Assembly (NCBI GenBank): GCA_041657845.1
Contig: JBBABD010000004.1
Location: 1 to 52,498 of the forward strand
From: Parcubacteria group bacterium
Lineage (GTDB): Bacteria; Patescibacteriota; Minisyncoccia; Moranbacterales; JAKLHP01
Length of the DNA: 52,498 bases
Reading direction: 5' to 3'
Below the pieces are notes generated by a model that was not told the origin of the DNA, did no database searches, and saw nothing but the letters and a program-made list of their open reading frames with translations. Position numbers and translations under genes: made by a program. This document shows, piece by piece, positions 25,660-33,184 of the stretch. Each line of letters starts with the position of its first letter. Within the stretch, counting starts at the first letter, position 1.

Positions 25660-26001
25660 ATGCGATTTGTCTTACGTTCGAAAATTCATAAAGCCAATGT
25701 TACCGAAGCCAATCTGGGCTATATAGGCAGTGTTACCATTGATGGCGATCTGGTGGAAAAATCCGGACTTTGGCCGGGCGAGAAAGTGTTGATCGTGAGT
25801 AATACCAGCGGAGCGTGGCTGGAAACGTATATAATTTCCGGCAAAAAGAAGTCGGGAATCATCTGCATGAACGGTGCCACAGCGCACCTCATCAAAAAAG
25901 GGGAAGAAGTCATCATTATGGGCTTCGAACTTACCGGCAAGCCTCTCAAGGTTAAAAAAATCTTAGTGGATAAGAAAAATAAATTCGTGAAGTATTTGTA
26001 A
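25660..26001 (+). CDS. panD: Aspartate 1-decarboxylase-like protein (PanD)
   Basis: A 113-residue PanD, which normally self-cleaves to form a pyruvoyl group and makes beta-alanine from aspartate for CoA synthesis. The family features are present: SKIHKANVTEANLGYIGSVT with the self-cleavage pair Gly23-Ser24, K8 (E. coli K9), Y57 (Y58) and MNGATAHLIKKGEEVIIMGF. One key residue differs: by alignment from memory, the substrate-binding Arg54 of E. coli is Trp53 here (SGAWLETY). A TTG 33 nt upstream is in frame, but the ATG gives the family-standard N-terminus. No other pantothenate gene is nearby. Confidence 0.85.
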   Translation: MRFVLRSKIHKANVTEANLGYIGSVTIDGDLVEKSGLWPGEKVLIVSNTSGAWLETYIISGKKKSGIICMNGATAHLIKKGEEVIIMGFELTGKPLKVKKILVDKKNKFVKYL

Positions 26002-26077
26002 ATAATTTGATTGCTTGCTTTTCAATATTTTAAAAACGGGCTCAAGGTCTGTTTTTTGTAGCAAATAATAAATGGGG

Positions 26078-26130
26078 TTATGCACAGCTGGCGATAGACA
26101 AATGATTAAAATAGTGATATAGTATCATTA
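26078..26130 (+). promoter_or_regulatory. Composite promoter, copy A (TTATNCACA box + palindromic -10)
   Basis: TTATGCACA (26078-26086), 8 nt, TAGACA -35 (26095-26100), 17 nt, TATAGT -10 (26118-26123) inside TGATATAGTATCA, a near-palindrome. The same layout recurs at 28176, 36014 and 40548. It drives the RhuM-Fic gene. Confidence 0.75.
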
Positions 26131-26150
26131 TAACAACCTAAAATAAAAAA

Positions 26151-27116
26151 ATGGAAAAAGAAGTTATTATCTACCAAGGAAAATCAGGTGCCATCGAACT
26201 CAAGGGCGATTTTAAACGTGAAACGATCTGGGCCAATTTGCAACAAATTGCGGATCTTTTTGAAGCTGATAAATCCGGTATTTCTAGGCATATAAAGAAT
26301 ATTTTTAGTAATGGAGAATTAGCAAAAAAATCAACTGTTGCAAAAATTGCAACAGTTCGAAAAGAAGGCAATAGGGAAATAAAACGAGAAATCGAATTTT
26401 ATAATTTAGACATGATTCTTTCCGTCGGATATCGGGTGAATTCTAAGAAGGCGACGGAATTCAGAAAATGGGCGACCAAAACCCTGCGCCAGCACATCTT
26501 GGAAGGCTATACGTTGAACAAAAAACAATTGGCCAAAAATTATGAAGCTTTTCTCAAAGCCGTCGAAGACGTCAAAAAGCTTTTGCCTTCTGGCGGAAAA
26601 GTCAGAGCGGAGGATGCCCTGGAACTTATGAAGATATTCGCTTCAACCTGGCTTTCACTGGATGCCTATGATAAAGAAACTTTACCGAAGATTGGCGCGA
26701 CAAAAAAGCAAGTCAGAATAACTGCAGACAATATCTCTGAAATATTATTAAAATTTAGGGAAGAATTGATTTCCCAAAAAGAGGCAAGTGAATTATTTGG
26801 GACTGAAAGGACAAAAGGCGATGCAGCCGGAATTGTGGGAAATGTTTTCCAGGCCTTCGGCGGAAAAGATTTATATCCGACTTTGGAAGAAAAGGCGGCA
26901 CATCTTTTGTATTTTATGGTCAAAGACCATCCTTTTGTCGATGGAAACAAGCGAAGCGGAGCATTTGCTTTCGTTTGGTTTTTGCGCAAGGCCAAAATTT
27001 TAGATACTCGCCGATTAACTCCGGAAGCTTTGACAGCCCTGACTCTTTTGGTGGCGGAAAGTAGACCAAAAGATAAAGAGCGTATGGTCGGGCTAATCTT
27101 GATCCTGCTTAAATAA
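26151..27116 (+). CDS. RhuM-Fic/Doc fusion protein
   Basis: A 321-residue protein with two parts. Residues ~1-125 are a RhuM-family N-terminus: IIYQGKSGAIELKG, TIWANLQQIADLFEADKSGISRHI (a DNA-binding-like helix pair), EFYNLDMILSVGYRVNSKKA and FRKWATKTLRQHILEGYTLN. Residues ~185-321 are a Fic/Doc domain with HPFVDGNKRSGAFAF (H260), the active-site loop of AMP- or phospho-transferring Fic enzymes of the Doc type. Such proteins are linked to virulence or toxin-antitoxin functions. No antidote gene is obvious beside it; the N-terminus might supply autorepression. It is controlled by composite promoter A and ended by a terminator. Confidence 0.88.
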   Translation: MEKEVIIYQGKSGAIELKGDFKRETIWANLQQIADLFEADKSGISRHIKNIFSNGELAKKSTVAKIATVRKEGNREIKREIEFYNLDMILSVGYRVNSKKATEFRKWATKTLRQHILEGYTLNKKQLAKNYEAFLKAVEDVKKLLPSGGKVRAEDALELMKIFASTWLSLDAYDKETLPKIGATKKQVRITADNISEILLKFREELISQKEASELFGTERTKGDAAGIVGNVFQAFGGKDLYPTLEEKAAHLLYFMVKDHPFVDGNKRSGAFAFVWFLRKAKILDTRRLTPEALTALTLLVAESRPKDKERMVGLILILLK

Positions 27117-27131
27117 CCAGGAAATTATGAA

Positions 27132-27157
27132 AACCCCGATACTTATCGGGGTTTTTT
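27132..27157 (+). terminator. Terminator after the RhuM-Fic gene
   Basis: Perfect 9-bp stem AACCCCGAT / ATCGGGGTT around ACTT, running into T6. Confidence 0.92.
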
Positions 27158-27197
27158 CGTGGCTTGAATAATAGGGGGGATGGGGGTAAAATTGAAG

Positions 27198-27222
27198 AGT
27201 AATTAAATTGTTACGTAACAAG
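27198..27222 (+). repeat. GTAATTAA / GTTACGTAAC palindrome upstream of the abrB-like gene
   Basis: AGTAATTAAATTGTTACGTAACAA contains the perfect palindrome GTTACGTAAC (27210-27219). The same two motifs recur before five genes at 37099-38871. A likely operator, 24 nt before the start codon. Confidence 0.55.
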
Positions 27223-27242
27223 GTAAGTAGCAAAACAAAACT

Positions 27243-27413
27243 ATGGAAAAAGATAAGGAAATACGCAAATTAACCCGGATCGGGAAACGAAGCATCGGCC
27301 TCACCTTGCCGATAGAACTTGTCCGCGATCTCGGCTGGCGGGAAAGGCAGAAAGTTGTAGTCAAGAAAGTAAAAGGTGGCTTAATGATTAAAGATTATTA
27401 TTCTAAAAAATAA
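27243..27413 (+). CDS. AbrB/SpoVT-like DNA-binding protein
   Basis: A 56-residue protein, short enough to be missed easily. RKLTRIGKRSIGLTLPIELV followed by RDLGWRERQKVVVKKVKGG is the swapped-hairpin AbrB fold (strand, G-K-RSIGLTLP, helix, strand), as in MazE-like antitoxins and small transition regulators. It dimerises and binds palindromic DNA in known members. The radC start is 3 nt after its stop, so the two are co-transcribed. The palindrome upstream suggests autoregulation; no toxin partner is adjacent, and RadC is not a known toxin. Confidence 0.82.
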   Translation: MEKDKEIRKLTRIGKRSIGLTLPIELVRDLGWRERQKVVVKKVKGGLMIKDYYSKK

Positions 27414-27416
27414 AAA

Positions 27417-28088
27417 ATGGCAAAAATAAAAGACCTTCCAAAACATGAAATGCCAAGGGAAAAACTGATTGAAAAAGGAGTGAAAAATCTTCGGGATAGT
27501 GAACTTATGGCAATTTTACTCAGAACAGGGATTGAGGGTAAGGATGTCATGAATGTTTCCAGAGAAATATTGCAAAAATTTCCTACTAAGAAATTGTTGT
27601 CACTTGATTTTGAAAATTTATCAAAAATTAAAGGCATCGGTCAGAGTAAGGCGTGTTTATTGCTGGCGGCTTTTGAATTAACCAAAAGAGCTTTGGAAGT
27701 CGAGGATAATAATTTACCAACTATCAATTCAGCTAAAGATGCAGTCGCACAGCTTCAGGAATTAAGAACAGCTAAGAAAGAACATTTTATCGCTTTATTT
27801 CTCAACGCCAGAAATCAATTGATCCACAAAGAAACAATTTCTATCGGAACGCTGAATGCTAGCTTGATTCATCCGCGGGAAGTTTTTGAGCCGGCAGTGA
27901 AAAATTTAGCAGCGCAAATCATTGTGGCTCATAATCATCCTTCGAATAATCCTGAGCCATCTGAAGATGATCTGGAAATAACCATGCGCCTCAAGGAAGC
28001 GGGGAAGATATTGGGGATAGAAATCGTCGATCATATTATTGTGACAAAAAATAGTTTTATTAGCTTAAAAGAAGAAAAATTAGTCTAA
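27417..28088 (+). CDS. radC: RadC-family JAB-domain protein
   Basis: A 223-residue RadC (UPF0758) protein. The N-terminal helix-hairpin-helix part reads REKLIEKGVKNLRDSELMAI and LSKIKGIGQSKACLLLAAFE. The C-terminal JAB/MPN domain has the metal motif IIVAHNHPSNNPEPSEDD with H-x-H and the distal Asp, and FLNARNQLIHKETISIGTLN. Despite the name, RadC has no proven repair activity; such genes are frequent on mobile and defence islands. It is translated right behind the AbrB-like gene. No terminator is seen before composite promoter B. Confidence 0.94.
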   Translation: MAKIKDLPKHEMPREKLIEKGVKNLRDSELMAILLRTGIEGKDVMNVSREILQKFPTKKLLSLDFENLSKIKGIGQSKACLLLAAFELTKRALEVEDNNLPTINSAKDAVAQLQELRTAKKEHFIALFLNARNQLIHKETISIGTLNASLIHPREVFEPAVKNLAAQIIVAHNHPSNNPEPSEDDLEITMRLKEAGKILGIEIVDHIIVTKNSFISLKEEKLV

Positions 28089-28175
28089 ACTTATGGCGAA
28101 AAATAAGGAAAATGGGATGTTTAATTATATCGAGCTAGATAAGTTACCATTTTTTACAGTTTATAAGAAATAAAG

Positions 28176-28230
28176 TTATCCACAAAGGAACGTTGTAAAG
28201 GATGAAATTAAGTGTTATAATATCACTGTG
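28176..28230 (+). promoter_or_regulatory. Composite promoter, copy B
   Basis: TTATCCACA (28176-28184), 8 nt, TTGTAA -35 (28193-28198), 17 nt, TATAAT -10 (28216-28221) in GTGTTATAATATCACTGT. The box-to--10 distance is 40 nt, as in copy A. It drives the protease/membrane/type III R-M operon. Confidence 0.8.
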
Positions 28231-28256
28231 AAATAATTATCATTAAATTTAAGTTT

Positions 28257-29282
28257 ATGAAAACACAAGAAATTATAAAAAAAATTGAGGAAAAAAGAAA
28301 ATCAAAGGTTATAACTTACATAACTAGCGACAGGCAAGGACCGGTTAATGCTCGGGTGGCGATGGATATTATACCGATTATTAGCAGTCAGCTTCGAAAA
28401 ATTGGAAAACAGGAAAAAATTGATTTGGTTCTGTATAGTTCTGGAGGCGATACTCTTGTTCCTTGGCGTTTGGTTTCTTTGATTCGCGAATATTGCGATC
28501 ATTTTTCAGTGATTATTCCATATAAGGCACATAGCGCTGCGACAATGATTTCTTTGGGAGCGGATGAAATAGTAATGAGCGATATGAGCGAGCTTTCGCC
28601 GATTGATCCTTCAACGGCTAATGTTTTTAACCCTCAAGATCCGCAAAATCCGCAAAACAAAATTCCGATTTCTGTAGAAGAGGTAATGAGTTATTTTGAT
28701 TTGGCAAAAAATAAGTTTGGAATAAAAAGCGATGAAGAACTGACGAAAATATTCAATAAATTTGTGGAAAGCACTCCGTCAATTCATCCTTTGGCATTGG
28801 GGAATGTTAATCGAACGCACAATTTGATTAAGATTTTGGCTAAAAGATTGCTCAAAAGTCAAAAGGAACCGATGAAAGAAGATGAAATTGAAAAAGTGAT
28901 TGAATTTTTGACGGAAAAACTTTATTCGCATCAATACTACATTGGACGAAAAGAAGCCAAGGAAGATCTTGGCATAAAATCGGTTGTTTTTGCTGATAAA
29001 GAACTTTCAGATTTGATGACGGAAATTTATGAAGAGTACAATAGTGAAATGAATATGACAACAATCTGGAATCCGGAAATGGAAATTGGAGAGGGAAATC
29101 AGGAAAGTAGGAAGGAATATAAGATTGCTTATGTTGAAAGCGAGGAAATCAGCAATCATTTTGGAATTAATATGGAATTTAAAAGAATGCAACAAACCAT
29201 TGCTCAGCAAACTCCGCAAGGGATGATCAATATTCCGCAGATGCAGATTGTTTGGAGAGTGATTGGGCAAGGTTGGAAATAA
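28257..29282 (+). CDS. SDH/SppA-type ClpP-fold serine protease
   Basis: A 341-residue protein of the serine dehydrogenase proteinase (SDH) group in the SppA/ClpP superfamily. The oxyanion region is DLVLYSSGGDTLVPWRLVSL (~res 60-80). The catalytic serine is probably S93 in YKAHSAATMISLGADEIVMS, and MSELSPIDP follows, as in this family. No signal peptide is present, so it should be cytoplasmic. The C-terminal ~80 residues are acidic and then Gln/Met-rich. It leads the operon from promoter B; the next gene starts 3 nt after its stop. Related proteases occur in phage-defence neighbourhoods; its target here is unknown. Confidence 0.85.
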   Translation: MKTQEIIKKIEEKRKSKVITYITSDRQGPVNARVAMDIIPIISSQLRKIGKQEKIDLVLYSSGGDTLVPWRLVSLIREYCDHFSVIIPYKAHSAATMISLGADEIVMSDMSELSPIDPSTANVFNPQDPQNPQNKIPISVEEVMSYFDLAKNKFGIKSDEELTKIFNKFVESTPSIHPLALGNVNRTHNLIKILAKRLLKSQKEPMKEDEIEKVIEFLTEKLYSHQYYIGRKEAKEDLGIKSVVFADKELSDLMTEIYEEYNSEMNMTTIWNPEMEIGEGNQESRKEYKIAYVESEEISNHFGINMEFKRMQQTIAQQTPQGMINIPQMQIVWRVIGQGWK

Positions 29283-29285
29283 AGT

Positions 29286-29924
29286 ATGAAATACAGTTGG
29301 CTCAATAGAAAAGTTATTGCTGGAGGGATAATTTTAATTTTGGTTTTAAGTTATTTGATTGGCAAATTTAATTGGGAACCATTTTTAATAAAATTTTTAA
29401 ATTCAAATTTTTTTATAGCATTAATAACTTTATCTGCTGGTTATGTTGCATATTATATTTATAAAGAGCAGAAAAAGGAATATAAAGCAGATGCAGCAAT
29501 GTTAATCGTGCAAGAAATTAGATTTGCCGAAGGTCAAATAAAAAAGGCGAGAGAAAGAGACCATGTATATCCCTTGTCTATAAGAAATCTTCCTACAAAC
29601 AGTTGGCACAAAAATATACATTTGTTTATAAATGATCTCGCCGAAACGGAATTAGATACTATTAGTAAATTTTATTCTTCTGCGGAATATCTTGATATTG
29701 TGATTCAGAAAATTTCGGATAAAAAGAATGATCAGGTTTTAGCAAAACCAATTTCAAAAGGAGAAGAACGCTCATCACAGATAATTCAGCAACAGGAAGA
29801 AATTCAAATAGAAATGAAGTTTGTATCAGAAATTATTCTTAGGAAAGTTTCGTCTGAATTTGAATTTATATACAACACTCCAGCTGTGGATAAATTAAGA
29901 GCTATTGCTGAGGGTAAGCTATAA
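29286..29924 (+). CDS. Two-helix membrane protein with cytoplasmic domain (unknown)
   Basis: A 212-residue protein I do not recognise. Two membrane helices near the N-terminus (res ~10-25 and ~38-60, FFIALITLSAGYVAYYIYKE) are followed by a ~150-residue soluble, helix-rich domain with many charged residues, ending FIYNTPAVDKLRAIAEGKL. The layout resembles small membrane anchors in defence operons. It starts 3 nt after the protease stop and is followed 17 nt later by the DUF6941-like gene, so the genes are co-transcribed. A possible membrane effector or sensor; no enzymatic motif is visible. Confidence 0.7.
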   Translation: MKYSWLNRKVIAGGIILILVLSYLIGKFNWEPFLIKFLNSNFFIALITLSAGYVAYYIYKEQKKEYKADAAMLIVQEIRFAEGQIKKARERDHVYPLSIRNLPTNSWHKNIHLFINDLAETELDTISKFYSSAEYLDIVIQKISDKKNDQVLAKPISKGEERSSQIIQQQEEIQIEMKFVSEIILRKVSSEFEFIYNTPAVDKLRAIAEGKL

Positions 29925-29941
29925 AAATTAAAAATAAATTT

Positions 29942-30322
29942 ATGGAAAATGTTAAATTAAATTTTTTACATGTTTGTGAGAATGCTTCTATATCTCGTGA
30001 AGGCAAACTAAGTGTCATTGGAATTTTTAATCAAATAAGGTTTAATCGTCTGCCTGCGGTTTATCCTATTTTTTTTATTGTTGTTGGTTTGACTGGCGAT
30101 GAAGGTGTTTATTCGGAAGAGATTCAAATAATTTCTCCTGACGGGGAAATAGCAGCTAGTGTTAAGAATGATAATGTCGAGATCAAAGAAAACGGTGGTT
30201 CGACAAATTTTCTATCTAGCTTTGCGGGTTTTGTTTTTTCGAAACAAGGAAAATATTCAATCAGGGTGTTAGTGGATGGCAATCCCAAGGATGAAATAAC
30301 CATTGAAATTGTTTCAAAATAA
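29942..30322 (+). CDS. DUF6941-like small protein
   Basis: A 126-residue soluble protein, probably one beta-sandwich. The start LNFLHVCENASISREGKLSV followed by IGIFNQIRFNRLPAVYP matches the pattern of the DUF6941 family (an LH/AD-start, G-K-x-S-V-x-G-I-F). Then come a hydrophobic strand FIVVGLTG and a C-terminal G-KYSIRVLVDG repeat typical of Ig-like folds. Function is unknown. It lies between two membrane-protein genes in the operon headed by the SDH-type protease and stops 1 nt before the next start. Confidence 0.65.
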   Translation: MENVKLNFLHVCENASISREGKLSVIGIFNQIRFNRLPAVYPIFFIVVGLTGDEGVYSEEIQIISPDGEIAASVKNDNVEIKENGGSTNFLSSFAGFVFSKQGKYSIRVLVDGNPKDEITIEIVSK

Positions 30323-30323
30323 A

Positions 30324-31028
30324 ATGATTGACAAAATGGAAAAGGAAACACCTAACGAAGTTGATACTAAAAGTACCGTAGTCTATTCTCCTCCTGGGGG
30401 TGGAGTTGGCGGATCGCCAAATTTGGATGCGCTTTTTGATTATTATGAAAAGAAATTTCAAAAGCAGGATGATAAGATTGAAAATCAAAAGTTAACTATA
30501 ATTGAAACACTTGGAATTTTTGTAGCATTGTTTACTTTTATCTCGATTGATTTTCAGGTTTTTAAATCATACAGGAATCCTTTTGCTATTTCAGGTCTAA
30601 CTCTCATATTACTAGGCTCAATTACATTTTTAGTTTCTTCTCTTGATTTTTTTATATTAAAGGCACGTTCAATAAGGAATGGTTTAAATTTTAAACCAAA
30701 TAAGAGAAACTTTTTGGATGACATATGGATTTGTTTTAAAAATAATAAATCTCGTATTTTCTTTATTTTTATTGAGTCATGCTTAATCTTGGGTGGAATT
30801 TATTTATTTTCTAAGACAAAAATTGAGGAGTTTGGCGATCAAAAAGAACAAATAAAAAAAGAGGTTTTTGAATACACAAAAAATAATTTAGAAAACAAAA
30901 TCAATGATTTTGAAAAGGCAAAAGAAAAAAGTAGTGATGTTGAGGATATTGATAAAAAAATTGAATCAATGAAAAAATGTATCAGAGATTTTGGTTTTAC
31001 ATATAAATGTTTCAATAAAGATGAATAA
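30324..31028 (+). CDS. Membrane protein of the type III R-M operon (unknown)
   Basis: A 234-residue protein without a recognised family. A cytoplasmic N-terminal stretch (GGGVGGSPNLDALFDYYEKK, then a coiled coil) leads to membrane helices at res ~52-68 (TIIETLGIFVALFTFISI), ~80-102 and ~140-158, and a charged coiled coil at the C-terminus. This coiled-coil plus membrane-helix plan resembles DUF-type transmembrane partners in defence islands. ATG 30324 is chosen over an upstream in-frame TTG that would overlap the preceding gene. Its stop overlaps the mod start (ATGAATAA), which indicates translational coupling with the methyltransferase. Confidence 0.7.
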   Translation: MIDKMEKETPNEVDTKSTVVYSPPGGGVGGSPNLDALFDYYEKKFQKQDDKIENQKLTIIETLGIFVALFTFISIDFQVFKSYRNPFAISGLTLILLGSITFLVSSLDFFILKARSIRNGLNFKPNKRNFLDDIWICFKNNKSRIFFIFIESCLILGGIYLFSKTKIEEFGDQKEQIKKEVFEYTKNNLENKINDFEKAKEKSSDVEDIDKKIESMKKCIRDFGFTYKCFNKDE

Positions 31029-33183
31029 ATACGAAAAATTATCCAAAGAAGAGCTTTTGAAGCTTGTTGAAAAACAGGAGGAGGAGTTGAAGTCCAAGAA
31101 ATATGGGCTGGTTTGGGATAGTGAAAGAGAACCGGAGCAGGTGGTTTTGGATTGCGAAAATAATTTACCGGTTTTGAAAAGAGTTAAGGGGAAAGAAATA
31201 AGGACTTGCGACGGGGAAGATAACATTTTGATTGAAGGTGACAATTATCACGCTTTGACGGTTTTAAATTATACTCATAAAGAAAAAATTGATGTAATTT
31301 ACATTGATCCGCCATACAATACTGGAAACAAGGATTTTATTTATAATGATAGATATGTTGATCGTGAAGACGGATATAGACATAGTAAATGGCTAAATTT
31401 CATGGAAAAGCGTTTAAATTTGGCTAAAGATTTGTTGAAAGAAACCGGAGTTATTTTTATTTCGATTGATGATAATGAAGCAAGTCAACTGAAACTTCTG
31501 TGTGATAAAATTTTTGGAGAAGAAAATTTTATTTCTAAGATGGTGATACAAAGTAATCCCAGAGGTTCTCAATCCAGCAAACATATCGCAGAAGTTCATG
31601 AGTATGTTCTTGTATATGCGAAATTGGAAAGAAATCTTTTTATTAAAGGTTTTAATAAAACAGAAGAAAACATATCGGAATATTCAAATGTAGATGATAG
31701 TGGAAGAAAATATAGATTATTAGGTTTAAGGCAAAGAGGTGGAGAGTGGAAACGAGAGCAAAGACCAAAAATGTTTTACCCTATTTATATTAATCCGAAA
31801 GATAATTCTATAAGTTTAATAAAAACAGAGGATTATTTTATTGAAACTTTACCTAAAAGGCCTACTGGAGAAGAAGGAAGATGGACTTGGTCTAGAGAAA
31901 AATTAGAAGCCAATATAAACTTATTGATTGGCAAGAAAGTTAATAGAAAAGGATTAGATGTTTTCTATGATATATTCAGAAAGGATTATCTTTTAGATGA
32001 AATAGGTAATGAGTCAGTTTCTAAACCAAAAACGATTTGGCTAGACAAAGAATTAAACTATCAAAATGGAAGGAATGAAATAAAAAATATTTTAGGAGAA
32101 GATGCGTTTAATTATCCAAAGCCAACTTTTCTTATTAAAAAAATAATCGAAATGACCGAAAGCAAGGAAGGCATTGTTCTCGATTTTATGGCTGGTTCTG
32201 GAACAACTGGGCATGCGGTTTTAGATCTTAATAAAGAAGATGGCGGAAACAGGAAATTCATTCTTTGTACTAATAATGAACTGAATGGATTAGCAGATGA
32301 ACTAAAAGAAAAAGGAATGAGTGAAAAAGAAATTAAAGAATACGGCATTTGTAGGCGAGTAACTTATCCAAGACTTGAAAGAGTTATCAATGGTTATAAA
32401 AATGCAAAAGATGAAAAAGTGGAAGGACTAGGTGAAAATTTGCAGTATTTCAGAACGGATTTTGTCAAGAAAACGAAAAATAAAGATCAAGTCAGGGTTA
32501 ATTTGACGCAGAAATGTACGGAAATGCTTTGCGTGAAAGAGAATATTTTTAACCCAGAGATAGAAAAAGAAGATTACAAGATCTTTTCTTCCAATAAGAA
32601 AGATAAATTTTTGTGCGTTTACTATAATTTTCTCGATGACAGTTTTGATGAATTCCTCAAAGAAATAAAAAAACTAAAAGGCAAAAAAGTAGTTTATATG
32701 TTTTCAATGGATGGCACAGTTGATAGCAGTCTATTTTCAAATATTAATGATTTTGAAATAGAAGAAATACCACAGAAAATATTGGATATTTACAAGCAAT
32801 TAGCAAAAATGAATATTCCTGTTAAATCAGACGCCATTTTTCCCGATTTCGAAAAAGCCAAAAACAAAATTTTTGATGAAGAAGATAAGGATGATGGAGC
32901 AAGAATTCTAAGAATTGTATTGGAAAAGGTAATTCAAAAAATATCGCAAAATAATGGATTAAATATTATAAAAGAAAATTCCAAGGAGGAAAAAGCCTCT
33001 ATTTTGAACGACAAATTAAAAAGTGAAAATATTTTTTCCAAAGTTCAGTGGGAAGAAAATAAAACATATTTAGCGATTGGAAATCATGCTTCGCACGGAG
33101 AATATTCAGAATATGATTTGAAAAATGTCGAAAACTTCCATAAACATATTCAAAAATTAATAGATCAATTTAATATTCAATAA
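31021..33183 (+). CDS. mod: Type III restriction-modification methyltransferase (Mod)
   Basis: A 720-residue adenine-specific DNA methyltransferase, the recognition and modification subunit of a type III system. Motif IV is IDPPYNTG (D96) and motif I is DFMAGSGTTGHAV (~res 388-400). The order IV before I marks the beta class used by type III Mod. The intervening 280 residues hold the target-recognition domain. An N-terminal coiled coil (SKEELLKLVEKQEEELKSKK) may serve dimerisation. The start ATG overlaps the previous stop by 8 nt, and res follows 1 nt after its stop. The upstream part of the operon suggests that membrane and protease functions accompany this R-M system. Confidence 0.95.
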   Translation: MNKYEKLSKEELLKLVEKQEEELKSKKYGLVWDSEREPEQVVLDCENNLPVLKRVKGKEIRTCDGEDNILIEGDNYHALTVLNYTHKEKIDVIYIDPPYNTGNKDFIYNDRYVDREDGYRHSKWLNFMEKRLNLAKDLLKETGVIFISIDDNEASQLKLLCDKIFGEENFISKMVIQSNPRGSQSSKHIAEVHEYVLVYAKLERNLFIKGFNKTEENISEYSNVDDSGRKYRLLGLRQRGGEWKREQRPKMFYPIYINPKDNSISLIKTEDYFIETLPKRPTGEEGRWTWSREKLEANINLLIGKKVNRKGLDVFYDIFRKDYLLDEIGNESVSKPKTIWLDKELNYQNGRNEIKNILGEDAFNYPKPTFLIKKIIEMTESKEGIVLDFMAGSGTTGHAVLDLNKEDGGNRKFILCTNNELNGLADELKEKGMSEKEIKEYGICRRVTYPRLERVINGYKNAKDEKVEGLGENLQYFRTDFVKKTKNKDQVRVNLTQKCTEMLCVKENIFNPEIEKEDYKIFSSNKKDKFLCVYYNFLDDSFDEFLKEIKKLKGKKVVYMFSMDGTVDSSLFSNINDFEIEEIPQKILDIYKQLAKMNIPVKSDAIFPDFEKAKNKIFDEEDKDDGARILRIVLEKVIQKISQNNGLNIIKENSKEEKASILNDKLKSENIFSKVQWEENKTYLAIGNHASHGEYSEYDLKNVENFHKHIQKLIDQFNIQ

Positions 33184-33184
33184 T

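Noticed and set aside
28093..28173. A 26-codon ORF (MAKNKENGMFNYIELDKLP...) between radC and promoter copy B.
   Set aside because: Too short, no ribosome-binding site, no family pattern. It could be a gene remnant, but the sequence alone does not support a call.
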